The notes: generated from the letters alone by a model not told the origin. 64,000 bases of DNA from Streptococcus sp. zg-86 (GCF_017639855.1 NZ_CP072115.1:1804501-1868500), one strand, 5' to 3'; positions 40,743 through 50,300 are shown, counted from the first letter of the stretch. Made by a program: numbers and translations.

Positions 40743-41732
40743 CTACCAAGCTGGTGCGGTGGTTTTTTCCTGTAAATACGCAAGCCAGACAGGGTCTTTG
40801 ACACGGCAAAGGGTGACAGACAGCCCTGCCATGTCTAAACTGGTCGCAAATCGTCCTGCCTTGATAAAGGAAAGTCGCAAACCTTCCAAATCCAATAATT
40901 GGCAAATATCATTCAGAAAAACACCTTGTTCTAACTCGGAAATCGTCCCTAAATTATTCACCAAGAGGATAAACTCTTCCCCCTCCTGCCAACGGAAACG
41001 CAGTTTTAACTTGTTGACAATTTCATTAGCTAATTGCTCTGATGATTCAAAGGGAACCGTCCGATAGCCTTCTTCACCATGAATACCGATACCATACGAA
41101 ATTTGCCCTTCTTCTAGCTCAAATAAAGGGTGTGCTGCTTGAGGAAAACGTGCTGATTTCCTTGCAAAACCAATCGTCGCAATCTCTGTTGACAAGGCTA
41201 AAGCCAGCTGTTCTAAATCATCCAAGGACAGGCCTGACTGGGCCGCTGCCCCTACAATCTTATGCAGTAAAATGGTTCCTGCTAGTCCTCTATGTCGCTT
41301 TTGAAAATTCTTTTTGGTGTCAACAGAAATGTCATCATGGGACACAATATACTTAATTGGAATACCTTCTTGACGAGCTTGATGAATAGCCGTTTGAAAA
41401 GCTAGTAGATCTGCTTCAAAATTTTTAACGATAACAAAAACGCCGCTTCCTTTATTCACATGCCGAATCGCACGTAAGATTTGATTAGCAGTTGGTGGAA
41501 TAAAAACTTCGCCATAAACTGCCGCTGTCAGCATCCCTTGTCCTACAAAGCCTAGATGCATGGGTTCATGACCAGCACCACCACCCGAAATCAAAGGAAC
41601 ACAAGTCTTTTCTTGCTCCCTCAAAGCAATAATAGGCTCTTGATCTAGCCGCTCAAGTTCGGGATGAGTTAGCAAGAAACCATCTATATATTGAGAAATA
41701 ACGTGATGAGCTTGATTGATAATGGCAACCAT
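40743..41732 (-). CDS. dhaQ: DhaQ, dihydroxyacetone-binding coactivator (DhaK paralogue)
   Basis: 329 residues, the same length as DhaK, and clearly homologous (ISGGGAGHEPMHLGFVGQGML; GIHGEEGYRTVPFESS with the histidine that binds dihydroxyacetone). It differs from the catalytic subunit at sites around the active pocket (GAGHEPMHLG versus GSGHEPSHAG). Because it lies directly after dhaS (TAA-ATG junction), divergent from dhaKLM, it fits the Lactococcus DhaQ role: it binds dihydroxyacetone and then activates DhaS. A second kinase subunit is the alternative. Confidence 0.85.
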   Translation of the reverse strand: MVAIINQAHHVISQYIDGFLLTHPELERLDQEPIIALREQEKTCVPLISGGGAGHEPMHLGFVGQGMLTAAVYGEVFIPPTANQILRAIRHVNKGSGVFVIVKNFEADLLAFQTAIHQARQEGIPIKYIVSHDDISVDTKKNFQKRHRGLAGTILLHKIVGAAAQSGLSLDDLEQLALALSTEIATIGFARKSARFPQAAHPLFELEEGQISYGIGIHGEEGYRTVPFESSEQLANEIVNKLKLRFRWQEGEEFILLVNNLGTISELEQGVFLNDICQLLDLEGLRLSFIKAGRFATSLDMAGLSVTLCRVKDPVWLAYLQEKTTAPAW

Positions 41733-42287
41733 TTACTTCCCCTTTCCTTCTCTAACTGACCTTGTGACCACTTGCACCAAATAAGGATAGTGCTCACAAA
41801 GTCTACATGGACACTGTCGAATTCCCTGCTCAATCAAGGAGAGCAGGGCCCCCGCATGATATGAGACTAAGAATTGCACATAGTTGTCCTCTAGGTTCAC
41901 ACGCTCCTGACTTTGCACCTCTCGAAGAATCTTCTCTAGTAAAATCTGACAATAGCCGTCCAAGTAAGCAACAAAAGCATTTTGGCCTTTGATTTCAAAC
42001 AGCTGAACATAGAAGGACTGATTTTGTTCAATATAGTAAAGCAATTCATCGAGCAGGGTCAAACCACTGATATAGTTGAGATTATCGGTGACCTGCTCCT
42101 GTAACTCCGTTTCAAAAATCCAGTCCAGCAGTTCATACTTATCCAAAAAATAATTATAAAATGTCTGGCGCCGCATGTTGGCTTCCTGCATAATATCCAC
42201 AACCGATAGTTTATCAAAGCTCTTTTGGGCCAGTTGCTGTTTAAAGGCCTTTGCAATCCGCTTTTTTGTAATCAGAGATGTTCCCAT
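41733..42287 (-). CDS. dhaS: DhaS, TetR-family activator of the dha operon
   Basis: 184 residues. An N-terminal TetR helix-turn-helix (AFKQQLAQKSFDKLSVVDIMQEANMRRQTFYNYFLDKYEL) is followed by a helical effector domain. In Lactococcus, DhaS with DhaQ and dihydroxyacetone activates dhaKLM. The operator-like palindrome at 42397-42420 and the weak -35 of dhaK support this. A Cys-rich RQCPCRLCEHYPY segment near the C-terminus (about 157-169) is unusual and could be redox- or metal-sensitive. Directly followed by dhaQ. Confidence 0.87.
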   Translation of the reverse strand: MGTSLITKKRIAKAFKQQLAQKSFDKLSVVDIMQEANMRRQTFYNYFLDKYELLDWIFETELQEQVTDNLNYISGLTLLDELLYYIEQNQSFYVQLFEIKGQNAFVAYLDGYCQILLEKILREVQSQERVNLEDNYVQFLVSYHAGALLSLIEQGIRQCPCRLCEHYPYLVQVVTRSVREGKGK

Positions 42288-42396
42288 GCCTTACTCTTTT
42301 CTTACCCTTCCATTCAACCGAAAAACAGATTGATACTCTATCAACATCCTCCAGTCATTCTATCTCTACCTTACCATATTTTTCCAAAAATCCAAA

Positions 42397-42420
42397 GGGA
42401 CAGACAGCCTATTTTGTCCC
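42397..42420 (+). promoter_or_regulatory. DhaS-like operator upstream of dhaK
   Basis: GGGACA-N12-TGTCCC. The inner 22 bp resemble the Lactococcus DhaS site GGACACAT-N6-ATTTGTCC as I remember it, with identical GGACA and TTTGTCC ends and spacing. It abuts the weak -35 region, the place expected for an activator. Confidence 0.7.
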
Positions 42421-42443
42421 TTTCTTTTTTCCTTAAAATCCAG

Positions 42444-42462
42444 TATACTGTAAGCGTAATCA
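42444..42462 (+). promoter_or_regulatory. dhaK -10 box and overlapping CcpA cre site
   Basis: TATACT at 42444-42449, with a poor TTTCTT -35. TGTAAGCGTAATCA (42449-42462) fits the cre consensus at 13 of 14 positions and would allow repression by CcpA. Confidence 0.65.
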
Positions 42463-42557
42463 TCACTGTCATCATAGAAATAGATTGCCTCTTTCGAACA
42501 TCCACCTTCCTAGGGCAAATCTCTTCTTATGACTCATATTCATTAGGAGGAATACTC

Positions 42558-43547
42558 ATGAAAAAAATTATCAATCAGCCAGAGCACGTTGTCGATGAAA
42601 TGCTCCAAGGTCTTGTCTTTATGCATGGGCAATTGGTTGAGCGCTTAGACGGCTATGACGTCATCGTTCGGAAAGCTGAAAAACGTGGAAAAGTTGGACT
42701 CATCTCAGGTGGAGGTTCTGGTCACGAGCCGTCTCACGCAGGTTTTGTTGGACGTGGTATGCTATCAGCTGCTGTCTGTGGAGCTGTCTTTACTTCGCCA
42801 ACACCAGATCAGATCTTAGAAGCTATCAAGGCAGCTGACGAAGGGGCAGGCGTCTTTATGGTCATCAAAAACTATTCTGGTGACATTATGAACTTCGAAA
42901 TGGCACAGGAATTGGCTGAAATGGAAGGCATTGAAGTTGCAAGTGTCGTCGTGGATGATGATATTGCAGTCGAAAACAGCCTCTATACACAAGGTCGTCG
43001 CGGTGTTGCTGGTACGATTTTAGTCCATAAGATTCTTGGCCATGCTGCTGAAACAGGAAAATCCCTCGCTGAAATCAAAGAATTAGCAGATAAACTTGTT
43101 CCGCAGATTAAAACTATTGGACTAGCCCTTTCAGGAGCTACTGTCCCTGAAGTTGGAAAACCAGGTTTTGTCCTAGAAGAAGATGAATTTGAATACGGTG
43201 TTGGTATCCACGGTGAACCGGGCTATAAGAAAGAAAAACTCCAACCGTCTAAAGACTTGGCTGAAGAGTTAGTTGCTAAATTACTCCAAGATTTTGAAGC
43301 CACAGCAGGCGAGAAATATGGTCTTCTTATCAACGGTCTCGGGGCTACACCACTCATGGAACAGTATGTTTTTGCTAACGACGTCGCACAACTCTTAGAG
43401 AGTAAGCAAATTGAAGTGGTCTACCATAAGATTGGAAACTATATGACATCAATCGATATGGCAGGACTATCCCTCACCCTCATTCAATTAGAAGATAGCA
43501 GCTGGTTGGAGGCTTTAGAGGCAGCAGTTGAAACCCCAGCTTGGTAA
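42558..43547 (+). CDS. dhaK: Dihydroxyacetone kinase, substrate-binding subunit DhaK
   Basis: 329 residues from MKKIINQPEHVVDEMLQG; AGGAGG lies 7-8 bases upstream, although the frame is open from 42225. GSGHEPSHAGF, NYSGDIMNF (catalytic Asp) and GIHGEPGY (His that holds dihydroxyacetone covalently) are all present. With DhaL and DhaM it phosphorylates dihydroxyacetone using phosphoenolpyruvate through the PTS. It forms an operon with tight spacing. Confidence 0.95.
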   Translation: MKKIINQPEHVVDEMLQGLVFMHGQLVERLDGYDVIVRKAEKRGKVGLISGGGSGHEPSHAGFVGRGMLSAAVCGAVFTSPTPDQILEAIKAADEGAGVFMVIKNYSGDIMNFEMAQELAEMEGIEVASVVVDDDIAVENSLYTQGRRGVAGTILVHKILGHAAETGKSLAEIKELADKLVPQIKTIGLALSGATVPEVGKPGFVLEEDEFEYGVGIHGEPGYKKEKLQPSKDLAEELVAKLLQDFEATAGEKYGLLINGLGATPLMEQYVFANDVAQLLESKQIEVVYHKIGNYMTSIDMAGLSLTLIQLEDSSWLEALEAAVETPAW

Positions 43548-43558
43548 AGGAGGAAAGA

Positions 43559-44137
43559 ATGGAGACACAAGCAGTATTCAAATGGATGCAATTATTTGCT
43601 CAAAAAATCCAAGAAAATAAAGACTTGTTGAGCGAGTTAGATACACCGATTGGAGATGGTGACCACGGTGGTAATATGGCACGAGGCATGGCAGCGGTCA
43701 TGGAAGAGTTAGAGGGAAAGGAATTTGCTAGTTCCGATCAAATCTTTAAAGTCGTGTCCATGCAACTGCTTAGTAAAGTCGGTGGAGCTTCTGGACCACT
43801 CTATGGCTCAGCTTTCATGGGATTAACCAAGAGCGTACAAGCGAATGCTTCTCTCCTGGATAGCCTTCAAGCTGGACTTGATATGATTCAGAAGCGAGGC
43901 AAGGCAGTAGTCGGAGAAAAAACCATGGTTGATGTATGGACTTCAGTCATTTCCGATATAAGAGCTGGGACACTCAGCCTTGATTCCATTCGCACAGCCG
44001 TTGACAACACCAAGGACTTACAGGCTACAAAGGGACGGGCTTCTTACGTTGGGGAGCGTTCTGTGGGACATATCGATCCTGGTTCCTACTCTTCTGGTCT
44101 TCTTTTTGAAGCATTGGTGGAGGCTGGACTCGTATGA
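43559..44137 (+). CDS. dhaL: Dihydroxyacetone kinase, ADP-binding subunit DhaL
   Basis: 192 residues from METQAVFKWMQLFAQKI; GGAGG 6 bases before 43559 supports this start over the upstream TTG. The magnesium/ADP motif DTPIGDGDHGGNMARG and the late GPLYGSAFM and GRASYVGERSVGHIDPGSYSS segments are characteristic. It carries ADP that is rephosphorylated by DhaM. The start lies 11 bases after dhaK and the end overlaps dhaM (ATGA). Confidence 0.95.
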   Translation: METQAVFKWMQLFAQKIQENKDLLSELDTPIGDGDHGGNMARGMAAVMEELEGKEFASSDQIFKVVSMQLLSKVGGASGPLYGSAFMGLTKSVQANASLLDSLQAGLDMIQKRGKAVVGEKTMVDVWTSVISDIRAGTLSLDSIRTAVDNTKDLQATKGRASYVGERSVGHIDPGSYSSGLLFEALVEAGLV

Positions 44138-44508
44138 CACAAATTGGTATCGTCCTTGTCTCTCACTCTCGTCATCTCGCCCAAGGAGTTGTTGATTTAA
44201 TCTCCGAAGTCGCAAAAGATGTCCCTCTTACCTATTGTGGTGGATTAGAAGACGGCAGTATCGGAACGGAATTTTCCCGAGTAGAAGAGACTGTCGCAAA
44301 TAATCCAGCAGACACCATTCTTGCCTTCTTTGACCTAGGCAGTGCCCGCATGAACATGGAAATGGTTGCAGATTTCTCTGATAAAGATATCCGGATCCAG
44401 TCTGTTCCTATTGTCGAAGGAAGCTACACCGCAGCAGCCCTCTTGCAAGCAGGCGCTCCCCTTGACACTATTCTGGAACAGCTAGCAGAACTACAAATCA
44501 ACAAATAA
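44134..44508 (+). CDS. dhaM: PTS-dependent dihydroxyacetone kinase phosphotransferase DhaM
   Basis: 124 residues, only the EIIA-Man-like domain with the phosphorylated His10 in LVSHSRHLA and the FDLGSARMN segment. The HPr and EI-like domains of the E. coli protein are absent, as usual in Firmicutes, so general HPr must supply the phosphate. Four-base overlap with dhaL. Confidence 0.93.
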   Translation: MTQIGIVLVSHSRHLAQGVVDLISEVAKDVPLTYCGGLEDGSIGTEFSRVEETVANNPADTILAFFDLGSARMNMEMVADFSDKDIRIQSVPIVEGSYTAAALLQAGAPLDTILEQLAELQINK

Positions 44509-44706
44509 CACTCGACAGCAATCAAACTCTAATATCGTTCATTGAGCTTATAATCTGTAACCATTACAAGGTTCTACAGTATAGAGGAGATAGCTTCGCT
44601 AAGCGAATATCCCAGCTTTCACAATTCTCATTGCGAAAACGTATCAGATTTTGATTTTCAAAAATATCTAGTCTCCAAACATCTTAAAAGAGGTTCAACC
44701 CTAAAT

Positions 44707-44765
44707 ATAAAAAGCGAACAAGATAGTTTTCTGACACTCAGAATTCTATCTTGTTCGCTTTTTAT
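44707..44765. terminator. Strong bidirectional terminator between dhaM and proS
   Basis: A 20-bp perfect stem (44707-44726 with 44746-44765) containing AAAAAGCGAACAAG, with T tracts both ways, between convergent operons. The rest of 44509-44894 shows no gene. Confidence 0.9.
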
Positions 44766-44894
44766 GTCTAATATATCAATTTAAAGAATCAATGATAAAG
44801 AATTTCAAAAATCGAAATCTTTTTATCCCAAACACTTTTTACATACTACATGTAATAATCTACTTGATCCTAGCCTTTCTATCTCAGTAGCTTC

Positions 44895-46751
44895 TTATTT
44901 ATTTGCTAAGATTTGGAGGGTTTCCAGTAATTGATTCACATGAACTTCGACCGTATCACCTGTTCCCTTGATTTTCACTTCAACAATGCCCTCTGCTGCT
45001 TTTTTACCAACTGTTACACGAATTGGCAAACCAATCAAGTCACTATCTGAGAATTTCACACCGACACGCTCATTGCGGTCGTCCGTTAAAACTTCATAAC
45101 CAGCTGCTACCAAACTGTCCTCAATTGATTGTGTCAAGCTCATAGCTGCTTCATCTTTGACATTTACCGGAATCAAGTGTACATCAAACGGCGCTAATTC
45201 TTTCGGGAAGTTAATGCCCCAAGCAAAGCGGTATTCTCCTTTTGGTGTTTTATTGACAAACAAACGAGCATGCTGTTCTAAGACAGCTGACAATAGACGA
45301 CTGACTCCGATACCATAGCAACCCATAATGATTGGCACGGCACGACCATTTTCATCTAAAATTGTTGCGTTCATGCTGTCTGAATAGCGTGTCCCCAATT
45401 TAAAGATGTGGCCAATTTCAATTCCACGAGCAAATTGTAAGGTTCCTTTTCCATCTGGTGACGGCTCGCCTTCTTTCACCTCACGAATATCTACATATTC
45501 ACTAACTTGATAGTCACGACCCGCATTGGCACCTGTATAATGGAAGCCATCTTCATTGGCACCAACCACCGCATTTTTCAAGCCTTCGACCTTACGGTCA
45601 GCAATAATTTTTACCGTTTCAGGAAGACCTACTGGTCCCAATGAACCAAATGAGGCTCCAAAGACCTCAACAGCTTGTTCTGGCGTTGCGACATCAAAGA
45701 AATCCGCTCCCAAGTGATTTTTTAATTTGACATCATTGACTTGGTCATTTCCAACAAGTAAAGCGACCACAGGTTCTCCATCTGCCATAAAGAGCATGGT
45801 TTTAATGGTTTGTTCTTCTGGAATGTTTAAGAAGGTAGCCACTTCATCAATGGTTTTACTGTCAGGTGTTGCAACCTTGACCAATTCTTCTTCGGCTACA
45901 ACCACATTACGCGGCTTATATTCACTCGTTGCCATTTCAAGATTGGCTGCATAGCTTGAGTCGCTCGAATAGACAATCGTATCTTCTCCTGATACCAACC
46001 AAGCTGCCAATTCTTCCTTGATTGCTACTAGAACTTCTTCAGGAATCTCATCAAAAGAAGCCACAGACTTATCCAATACCACCCAGCGGTCAAAATCTGT
46101 ACGGTCTGGAGTAATAGCCATAAATTCTTGGCTATCCTTACCACCCATGGCACCACCATCACCAATGATTGCCTTAAATTCTAACCCTGCACGAGTAAAA
46201 ATAGCTTCATAAGCAGACTTATAATCATCATAAGTCTGATCCAAACTATCATAGCTCGCATGGAAGCTGTACCCATCTTTCATGATAAATTCACGGCCAC
46301 GAAGCAGACCATTACGTGGGCGTTTTTCATCACGGTACTTAGGTTGAATTTGATAGATATTCAAAGGCAACTGCTTATAAGATTGCACCGCATCGCGGGC
46401 CAACAAGGTTACCGTTTCTTCATGAGTAGGACCCAGAATAAAATCTGAACCCTCGCGATTTTTTAACTTGTAAAGGTCATCACCATACGTATCATAACGG
46501 CCTGATTCACGCCAGATGTCAGCTGATAAAAGTGCTGGGGCTAAAAATTCGACCGCACCAATCTTGTCAAACTCTTGACGCATGATGTTTTTAGCCTTTT
46601 CAATTACACGGTTAGCCAGTGGCAAATAGCTGTAAATCCCTGCAGATATCTGACGAACATAGCCTGCACGTACCATTAAAGCATGGCTAATCACCTGCGC
46701 ATCAGAAGGCATTTCCCTCAAGGTTGGGATGATCATTTTTGATTGTTTCAT
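44895..46751 (-). CDS. proS: Proline-tRNA ligase
   Basis: 618 residues from MKQSKMIIPTLREMPSDAQ, the bacterial type with the ~180-residue editing insertion between class II motifs 2 and 3. Motif 2 is FRDEKRPRNGLLRGREF-like (YRDEKRPRNGLLRGREFIMKD) and motif 3 is MGCYGIGVSRLLSA. The Shine-Dalgarno GGAG is about 12 bases from the ATG; a further in-frame Met lies 9 codons upstream without a site. It charges tRNA-Pro. It follows rseP with about 30 bases between. Confidence 0.96.
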   Translation of the reverse strand: MKQSKMIIPTLREMPSDAQVISHALMVRAGYVRQISAGIYSYLPLANRVIEKAKNIMRQEFDKIGAVEFLAPALLSADIWRESGRYDTYGDDLYKLKNREGSDFILGPTHEETVTLLARDAVQSYKQLPLNIYQIQPKYRDEKRPRNGLLRGREFIMKDGYSFHASYDSLDQTYDDYKSAYEAIFTRAGLEFKAIIGDGGAMGGKDSQEFMAITPDRTDFDRWVVLDKSVASFDEIPEEVLVAIKEELAAWLVSGEDTIVYSSDSSYAANLEMATSEYKPRNVVVAEEELVKVATPDSKTIDEVATFLNIPEEQTIKTMLFMADGEPVVALLVGNDQVNDVKLKNHLGADFFDVATPEQAVEVFGASFGSLGPVGLPETVKIIADRKVEGLKNAVVGANEDGFHYTGANAGRDYQVSEYVDIREVKEGEPSPDGKGTLQFARGIEIGHIFKLGTRYSDSMNATILDENGRAVPIIMGCYGIGVSRLLSAVLEQHARLFVNKTPKGEYRFAWGINFPKELAPFDVHLIPVNVKDEAAMSLTQSIEDSLVAAGYEVLTDDRNERVGVKFSDSDLIGLPIRVTVGKKAAEGIVEVKIKGTGDTVEVHVNQLLETLQILANK

Positions 46752-46781
46752 ACTATTTTTTCTCTCCTTACATTTCATCTT

Positions 46782-48041
46782 TTAGAAAAAGACACGTAAA
46801 ATATCATTCCAAGTCACTGCAATCATGAGAATCACCATCACTGCAACACCAGCCAGAGTAATATAGGACTCTGTTTCTTGTTTGAGAGGCTTTCTACGAA
46901 TCGCTTCAATGATATTGATGACAATTTTTCCACCGTCAAGGGCAGGAATCGGAATCAAGTTAAAGATTCCTAAGTTAATGGATAGCATGGCCAGCAAGCG
47001 TAAAACATCACTCCAGCCACTAGCTGCTGCTTGTGAGCTGATTTGGTAGATGGCAACTGGTCCACCTAGTTTATTTAAATCAAATTGAGCAATAATATTT
47101 TTCAGAGCCTTCACAATCAATAAACTAGTTGAAAGTGTTTCCTTAAATCCACCGACTACTTTATCAACAAAGCCCGTCTTTAAAATCGGTGAAATACCAA
47201 GATAATACCGACCATCTTGCTCTTTCGTCGTGACATCAAGCGTTTTTTTCTCTCCCTCATGACTGAGTTCTACTGTTAGAGTTGGAGCTGATTTGGCATC
47301 TTCACTAGCCTTAGCAATAGCACGAGCAATTTCATCATAATCACTGACCTTTTCACCATTGATAGCAAGAATCTGATCGCCTGTAACAACACCAGCCTGC
47401 TGAATGGCACCACCTTCTGTCACCGTCACCTGATTACTCGTACTATCTGGCACTCCCCCTTGTAGGAAGAAAAAGAGGACAAAGGCGACAAAGCCTAAGA
47501 TGAAATTATTCATCGGACCTGCAAAATTAGTGATTAAACGCCCCCAGATCGAAGCATTTTGATACTGAACATCTACTGGTGCAATGCGCACTTCTGTACC
47601 GTCTTCCTCAATAATGGTTGCATCATGGTCTACTGAAAATGTCTTGCTTTCTTCTAGGACTAAGCCTGTGATGTCTAGTTTTTCTTCAAAATCGTAGGAC
47701 GTCACGTTCATGGGAAGACTAGTATCGTCTAAGAGCTTGTTAGACAAGTTAATACGGGTCACCACTCCTTCTGCGTTGACAGTGAGCGAAACAGGTGTTC
47801 CCGTCTTTATTTCTGTCTTATCTTCACCCCAGCCGGCCATACGAACATAGCCACCCAAAGGCAAGATACGAATGGTATAAGCCGTTCCATCTGCTCCGAT
47901 ATGGGAAAAGATTTTCGGTCCCATTCCAATTGCAAATTCCCGTACGAGAATCCCTGATTTCTTTGCAAAATAGAAGTGTCCAAACTCATGGACAACGACA
48001 ATCACACCAAAGATAAAAATAAATGCTATAATTCCCTTCAT
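46782..48041 (-). CDS. rseP: Site-2 metalloprotease RseP/Eep
   Basis: 419 residues from MKGIIAFIFIFGVIVVVHEFGH, which holds the zinc motif HEFGH (18-22) in the first membrane helix; the third zinc ligand is in PALDGGK near the C-terminus. A PDZ domain (VVTGDQILAINGEKVSDYDEIARAI) lies between. In streptococci this protease (Eep) cuts signal-peptide fragments and anti-sigma-like membrane proteins and helps make pheromone peptides. AAGGAG is 5 bases before the second of two Met codons. Operon with cdsA upstream and proS downstream. Confidence 0.93.
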   Translation of the reverse strand: MKGIIAFIFIFGVIVVVHEFGHFYFAKKSGILVREFAIGMGPKIFSHIGADGTAYTIRILPLGGYVRMAGWGEDKTEIKTGTPVSLTVNAEGVVTRINLSNKLLDDTSLPMNVTSYDFEEKLDITGLVLEESKTFSVDHDATIIEEDGTEVRIAPVDVQYQNASIWGRLITNFAGPMNNFILGFVAFVLFFFLQGGVPDSTSNQVTVTEGGAIQQAGVVTGDQILAINGEKVSDYDEIARAIAKASEDAKSAPTLTVELSHEGEKKTLDVTTKEQDGRYYLGISPILKTGFVDKVVGGFKETLSTSLLIVKALKNIIAQFDLNKLGGPVAIYQISSQAAASGWSDVLRLLAMLSINLGIFNLIPIPALDGGKIVINIIEAIRRKPLKQETESYITLAGVAVMVILMIAVTWNDILRVFF

Positions 48042-48050
48042 CATTTCTCC

Positions 48051-48857
48051 TTAGAATAAACCAAAAAAGTGCATGATAGGAAAGACAAAAATCAAACTAT
48101 CAAACCGATCTAAAATGCCACCATGACCTGGAATGACTTTGCCAGAGTCTTTGACACCAAATCGACGTTTAATGGCACTTTCTACTAAATCTCCAAATTG
48201 GGCAGCGATAGAAAATAAAGCAACTAAGAATAGCATCACTACAAATGAATAACCCGCTGTTACTGTCTTATTCACCAAAAGGAAAATCATGGCTACCACC
48301 ACCGCAGAAACAATACCACCAAGACTGCCTTCCACAGTTTTATTTGGCGAGACTTTTGGCATTAGCTTGCGTCGCCCAATCTGACTACCAATCAGATAAG
48401 CTCCAATATCTGTCGCCCAGACGATGAATAAAGCAAACAAGACCTTTTCCAGACTATCCATGCGAGCCAATATCAGATGATGAAACCCAATTCCGACATA
48501 AAAACTAGATGCGATTGGAAAGGCAACTTCTGCGTAAGAATAGTGATTAATATTCAAGACCGTTGATCCTAATAGGCAGAAGACCACAATAGCATAGGCT
48601 GTATAGTTCCCGTCTGTCGGTAGAAAGGGAACATAGTTTTCTAAAGGCAAGGTCAAGACAAGACTGCCCAACATAGCCAGCATGCCTTCAACTGAATTTG
48701 GCAACAATCCATGCATCTTGATTAGCTCAGCGGTTGCAATCATCGCTAAAAGGCCTGTGAAAAGTTGAAAAGGAACTCCGCCTTTTAGTAAAAACGGAAT
48801 AAAAATAGCTAACGCAATTCCGCCAAAAATGACTCGTTTCTGTAAATCCTTTGACAT
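48051..48857 (-). CDS. cdsA: Phosphatidate cytidylyltransferase
   Basis: 268 residues with eight hydrophobic segments and the C-terminal CDP-alcohol signature as GDLVESAIKRRFGVKDSGKVIPGHGGILDRFDS. It makes CDP-diacylglycerol for phospholipid synthesis at the membrane. It stands in the conserved uppS-cdsA-rseP-proS order with gaps of about 10 bases. Confidence 0.95.
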   Translation of the reverse strand: MSKDLQKRVIFGGIALAIFIPFLLKGGVPFQLFTGLLAMIATAELIKMHGLLPNSVEGMLAMLGSLVLTLPLENYVPFLPTDGNYTAYAIVVFCLLGSTVLNINHYSYAEVAFPIASSFYVGIGFHHLILARMDSLEKVLFALFIVWATDIGAYLIGSQIGRRKLMPKVSPNKTVEGSLGGIVSAVVVAMIFLLVNKTVTAGYSFVVMLFLVALFSIAAQFGDLVESAIKRRFGVKDSGKVIPGHGGILDRFDSLIFVFPIMHFFGLF

Positions 48858-48868
48858 ATCTTCTCCTC

Positions 48869-49624
48869 TTAGATACCACCGAAACGTCTGTGGCGTCTGT
48901 TGTATTCTTTAATTGCTTCATGAAGCGCCTGTTCATCAAAATCTGGCCAAGCTATATCTGTAAAGTACAATTCACTATAGGCTGTTTGCCAGGGTAAAAA
49001 ATTACTCAAACGCAACTCGCCACTCGTCCGAATGACTAAATCTGGATCACGTAAGGTATAGGGTAGGGTATTGGTATAGAGGTAACCAGAAATCAAGCGT
49101 TCATCAATATCTCCTGGGTTAAATTTCGTATCAAGCACGGCTTGAGCAATTTCTTTTACCGCATGGGTCAATTCATCACGACCACCATAGTTTAAGGCAA
49201 AATTCAAAATCAAACCCGTATTGTGCTTGGTTTTTTGAATGGCTTTTTCAAGAGCTGATTTTGTTGCTTCAGGTAGGCGTGCATGATCGCCAATCATCTG
49301 GATTTTTACGTTATTAGCATGCAAATCAGGCACATATTTATCATAAAATTCAACGGGCAAGTTCATGATGAACTTAACTTCTTTTTCTGGTCGTGTCCAA
49401 TTCTCTGTTGAAAAGGCATAGACCGTTAAGACCTTGACCCCCATATCAGAGGCTGATTTGGTCACTCTTTGCAGCGCATCCATCCCTGCCTTGTGCCCCA
49501 TGACACGTGGCTGCATTCGCTTTTTCGCCCAGCGACCATTTCCATCCATGATAATGGCAATATGCTTAGGGACTTGAATAGCTGTTTCAATCGTTTCTTT
49601 TTTCTTAAATGGAAAGCGGAACAT
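48869..49624 (-). CDS. uppS: Undecaprenyl diphosphate synthase
   Basis: 251 residues. The catalytic segment HIAIIMDGNGRWAKKR (24-39), with the conserved Asp, and the late RTSGELRLSNFLPWQTAYSELYF are the cis-prenyltransferase hallmarks. It builds the C55 lipid carrier for peptidoglycan and teichoic acid synthesis from isopentenyl diphosphate, the product of the mevalonate operon at 57-61 kb. Confidence 0.96.
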   Translation of the reverse strand: MFRFPFKKKETIETAIQVPKHIAIIMDGNGRWAKKRMQPRVMGHKAGMDALQRVTKSASDMGVKVLTVYAFSTENWTRPEKEVKFIMNLPVEFYDKYVPDLHANNVKIQMIGDHARLPEATKSALEKAIQKTKHNTGLILNFALNYGGRDELTHAVKEIAQAVLDTKFNPGDIDERLISGYLYTNTLPYTLRDPDLVIRTSGELRLSNFLPWQTAYSELYFTDIAWPDFDEQALHEAIKEYNRRHRRFGGI

Positions 49625-49721
49625 ATTTCATCCTCACAGTATAATCATTTCATTATACCATATTTTAATAAAAATGCGAAAGTGCTAGGGTTTAGACACT
49701 AGAGTTACCCCTGACAAAACA

Positions 49722-49747
49722 GAAAAAGCATCCTCAGATGCCTTTTT
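49722..49747 (-). terminator. Terminator after yajC
   Basis: AAAAAGGCATC/GATGCTTTTT stem, loop TGAG, on the minus strand. Confidence 0.8.
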
Positions 49748-49753
49748 GTTCGA

Positions 49754-50062
49754 TTATTCCTCTGTCACAGCTGTTTCTTCTATAACTGCTTCTTCAACCA
49801 CTGTTTCAACAGTAGCTGCTTGGCTGACACGACCACGAATAGCTGAACGTTCAAATGTCAAATAGACACCATCCACATCCAACACCACTTTCTGCTCGTT
49901 AATCTCATCTACGATTCCATACAAACCACCAATAGTCACAATCTCGTCGCCTTTTTTAATTTGGCTCAAGGCTTCCAAGCGATTTTTTTGTTGTTTTCGT
50001 TGAGAAAAAATCATGAATCCTAGCATAGCCACCATCAATAGTGGAAATAATAATTGACCCAT
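49754..50062 (-). CDS. yajC: Preprotein translocase accessory subunit YajC
   Basis: 102 residues from MGQLLFPLLMVAMLGFMIF (one N-terminal membrane helix), then a basic QRKQQKNR stretch and the YajC core KKGDEIVTIGGLYGIVDEI, ending in a glutamate-rich tail. It associates with SecDF and the Sec translocase. GGAG is 7 bases upstream. No gene is evident in 50063-50300 except a doubtful 24-codon frame. Confidence 0.9.
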   Translation of the reverse strand: MGQLLFPLLMVAMLGFMIFSQRKQQKNRLEALSQIKKGDEIVTIGGLYGIVDEINEQKVVLDVDGVYLTFERSAIRGRVSQAATVETVVEEAVIEETAVTEE

Positions 50063-50300
50063 AGTATCACTCCTTTTCAAATATATCTCATTATACCAAA
50101 AGATTCCATAAAAGAAAAGCCACCGGATTCGATGACTTCTATATGGAGATGAATATGAAAAAGGTAAGTTCTTATCAGATAAAGTTAAGAGGATCTTACT
50201 TGATGATTGTAGTATAGTGCAGAAAACTTAAATAAAGCTGAAATACTTCCAGCATTTTTAAAACTAGCGAACAACATTTTCCTACTCAGACGATAGCCAT

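Noticed and set aside
50144..50218. 24-codon plus-strand frame MEMNMKKVSSYQIKLRGS
   Set aside because: It resembles the start of a membrane protein but stops quickly, and no promoter or continuation is seen.
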